Assembly (NCBI GenBank): GCA_018697195.1 | Contig: CM031857.1 | Coordinates: 51,481,471-51,545,470 of the forward strand | Length of the DNA stretch: 64,000 nt | From: Certhia americana | Taxonomy: Eukaryota; Chordata; Aves; Passeriformes; Certhiidae | Direction: 5' to 3' | In this document: positions 63,639 through 64,000 of the stretch, in pieces | Layout of the letters: each line of letters opens with the position of its first letter | Position numbering within the stretch: position 1 is the first letter of the stretch | Notes under the pieces: model-generated | Told to the model about the DNA's origin: nothing | Seen by the model: only the letters and a program-made list of their open reading frames with translations | Database searches by the model: none | Position numbers and translations under genes: made by a program

Positions 63639-64000
63639 GTGAGTACTTCTAAAATTTCAGTTTTTCTTATTATTTACAGACAAAAGAATTTAAGTATACT
63701 TTGGGAGTGGAAGAACATCAAATTTTAATGAGGGAAGTCTGTGTTTTTTCTGGAATGTCATTTTTTTTATGGCTTTCCTATACTGTGAACTATGTCTCAT
63801 GAAGAGAGGTATTGATGAAATGGTAATTGCACCTAATGAAAAAGCCTCAACCTACTCTAGCAAGAAAGTGAAATTCTTTAAGTCTACTCAGATATCTGGA
63901 CTTTCTGTAGTTTTACCTTTGTATTGCCTCTTCACACAAAAATTCTCCTGTCTTTACCTTGAGAAACTTTTCATTTATGATTATTGCTGTCTACCTTTTT
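63639..64000 (+). other. FREM2: FREM2 intron 2 (partial)
   Basis: The intron begins with GTGAGT and runs off the right edge. It is AT-rich with no recognisable exon or repeat. The remaining FREM2 exons (Calx-beta domains, transmembrane segment, cytoplasmic tail) are expected beyond it. Confidence 0.85.

Overview
The window reads as vertebrate nuclear DNA, most likely from a bird. It is AT-rich, has a single CpG island, carries sparse simple repeats, and has two decayed CR1-type LINE fragments, the dominant retroposon family of birds and other sauropsids. I found no bacterial-style operons, RNA genes, CRISPR arrays or intact mobile elements. The species cannot be fixed from what is visible.

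The only gene I can support is the 5' end of FREM2 (FRAS1-related extracellular matrix protein 2), on the plus strand at the right end. Its promoter is a TATA-less CpG island at about 53.8-55.7 kb, with three CCAAT-type boxes and a GC box just before the start codon. Exon 1 has 5,152 coding bases (54798-59949). It encodes a signal peptide, the FREM/FRAS N-terminal region, and eleven complete CSPG repeats plus most of a twelfth. Intron 1 (59950-63548) leads to a 90-base exon 2 (63549-63638) that completes repeat 12. Intron 2 begins at 63639 and runs off the window. The Calx-beta domains, transmembrane segment and cytoplasmic tail must lie on exons beyond the right edge.

Positions 1 to about 53,800 form a gene desert upstream of FREM2. 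All open frames there are short (at most 139 codons), unrecognisable and without coding signatures. The desert holds microsatellites, homopolymer tracts, a homopurine tract, short tandem duplications, one old CR1 fragment and several small inverted repeats. The neatest is a 58-base near-perfect hairpin at 44850-44907, with a second perfect hairpin 66 bases downstream. In other vertebrates such intervals can hold long-range enhancers of the neighbouring gene, but that cannot be shown from one sequence.

I did not find a convincing new biological system. The items most worth checking are an RGD tripeptide in FREM2 exon 2, a weak exon 1 splice donor followed by in-frame read-through and intronic poly(A) signals, and the 44.9-kb hairpin pair.
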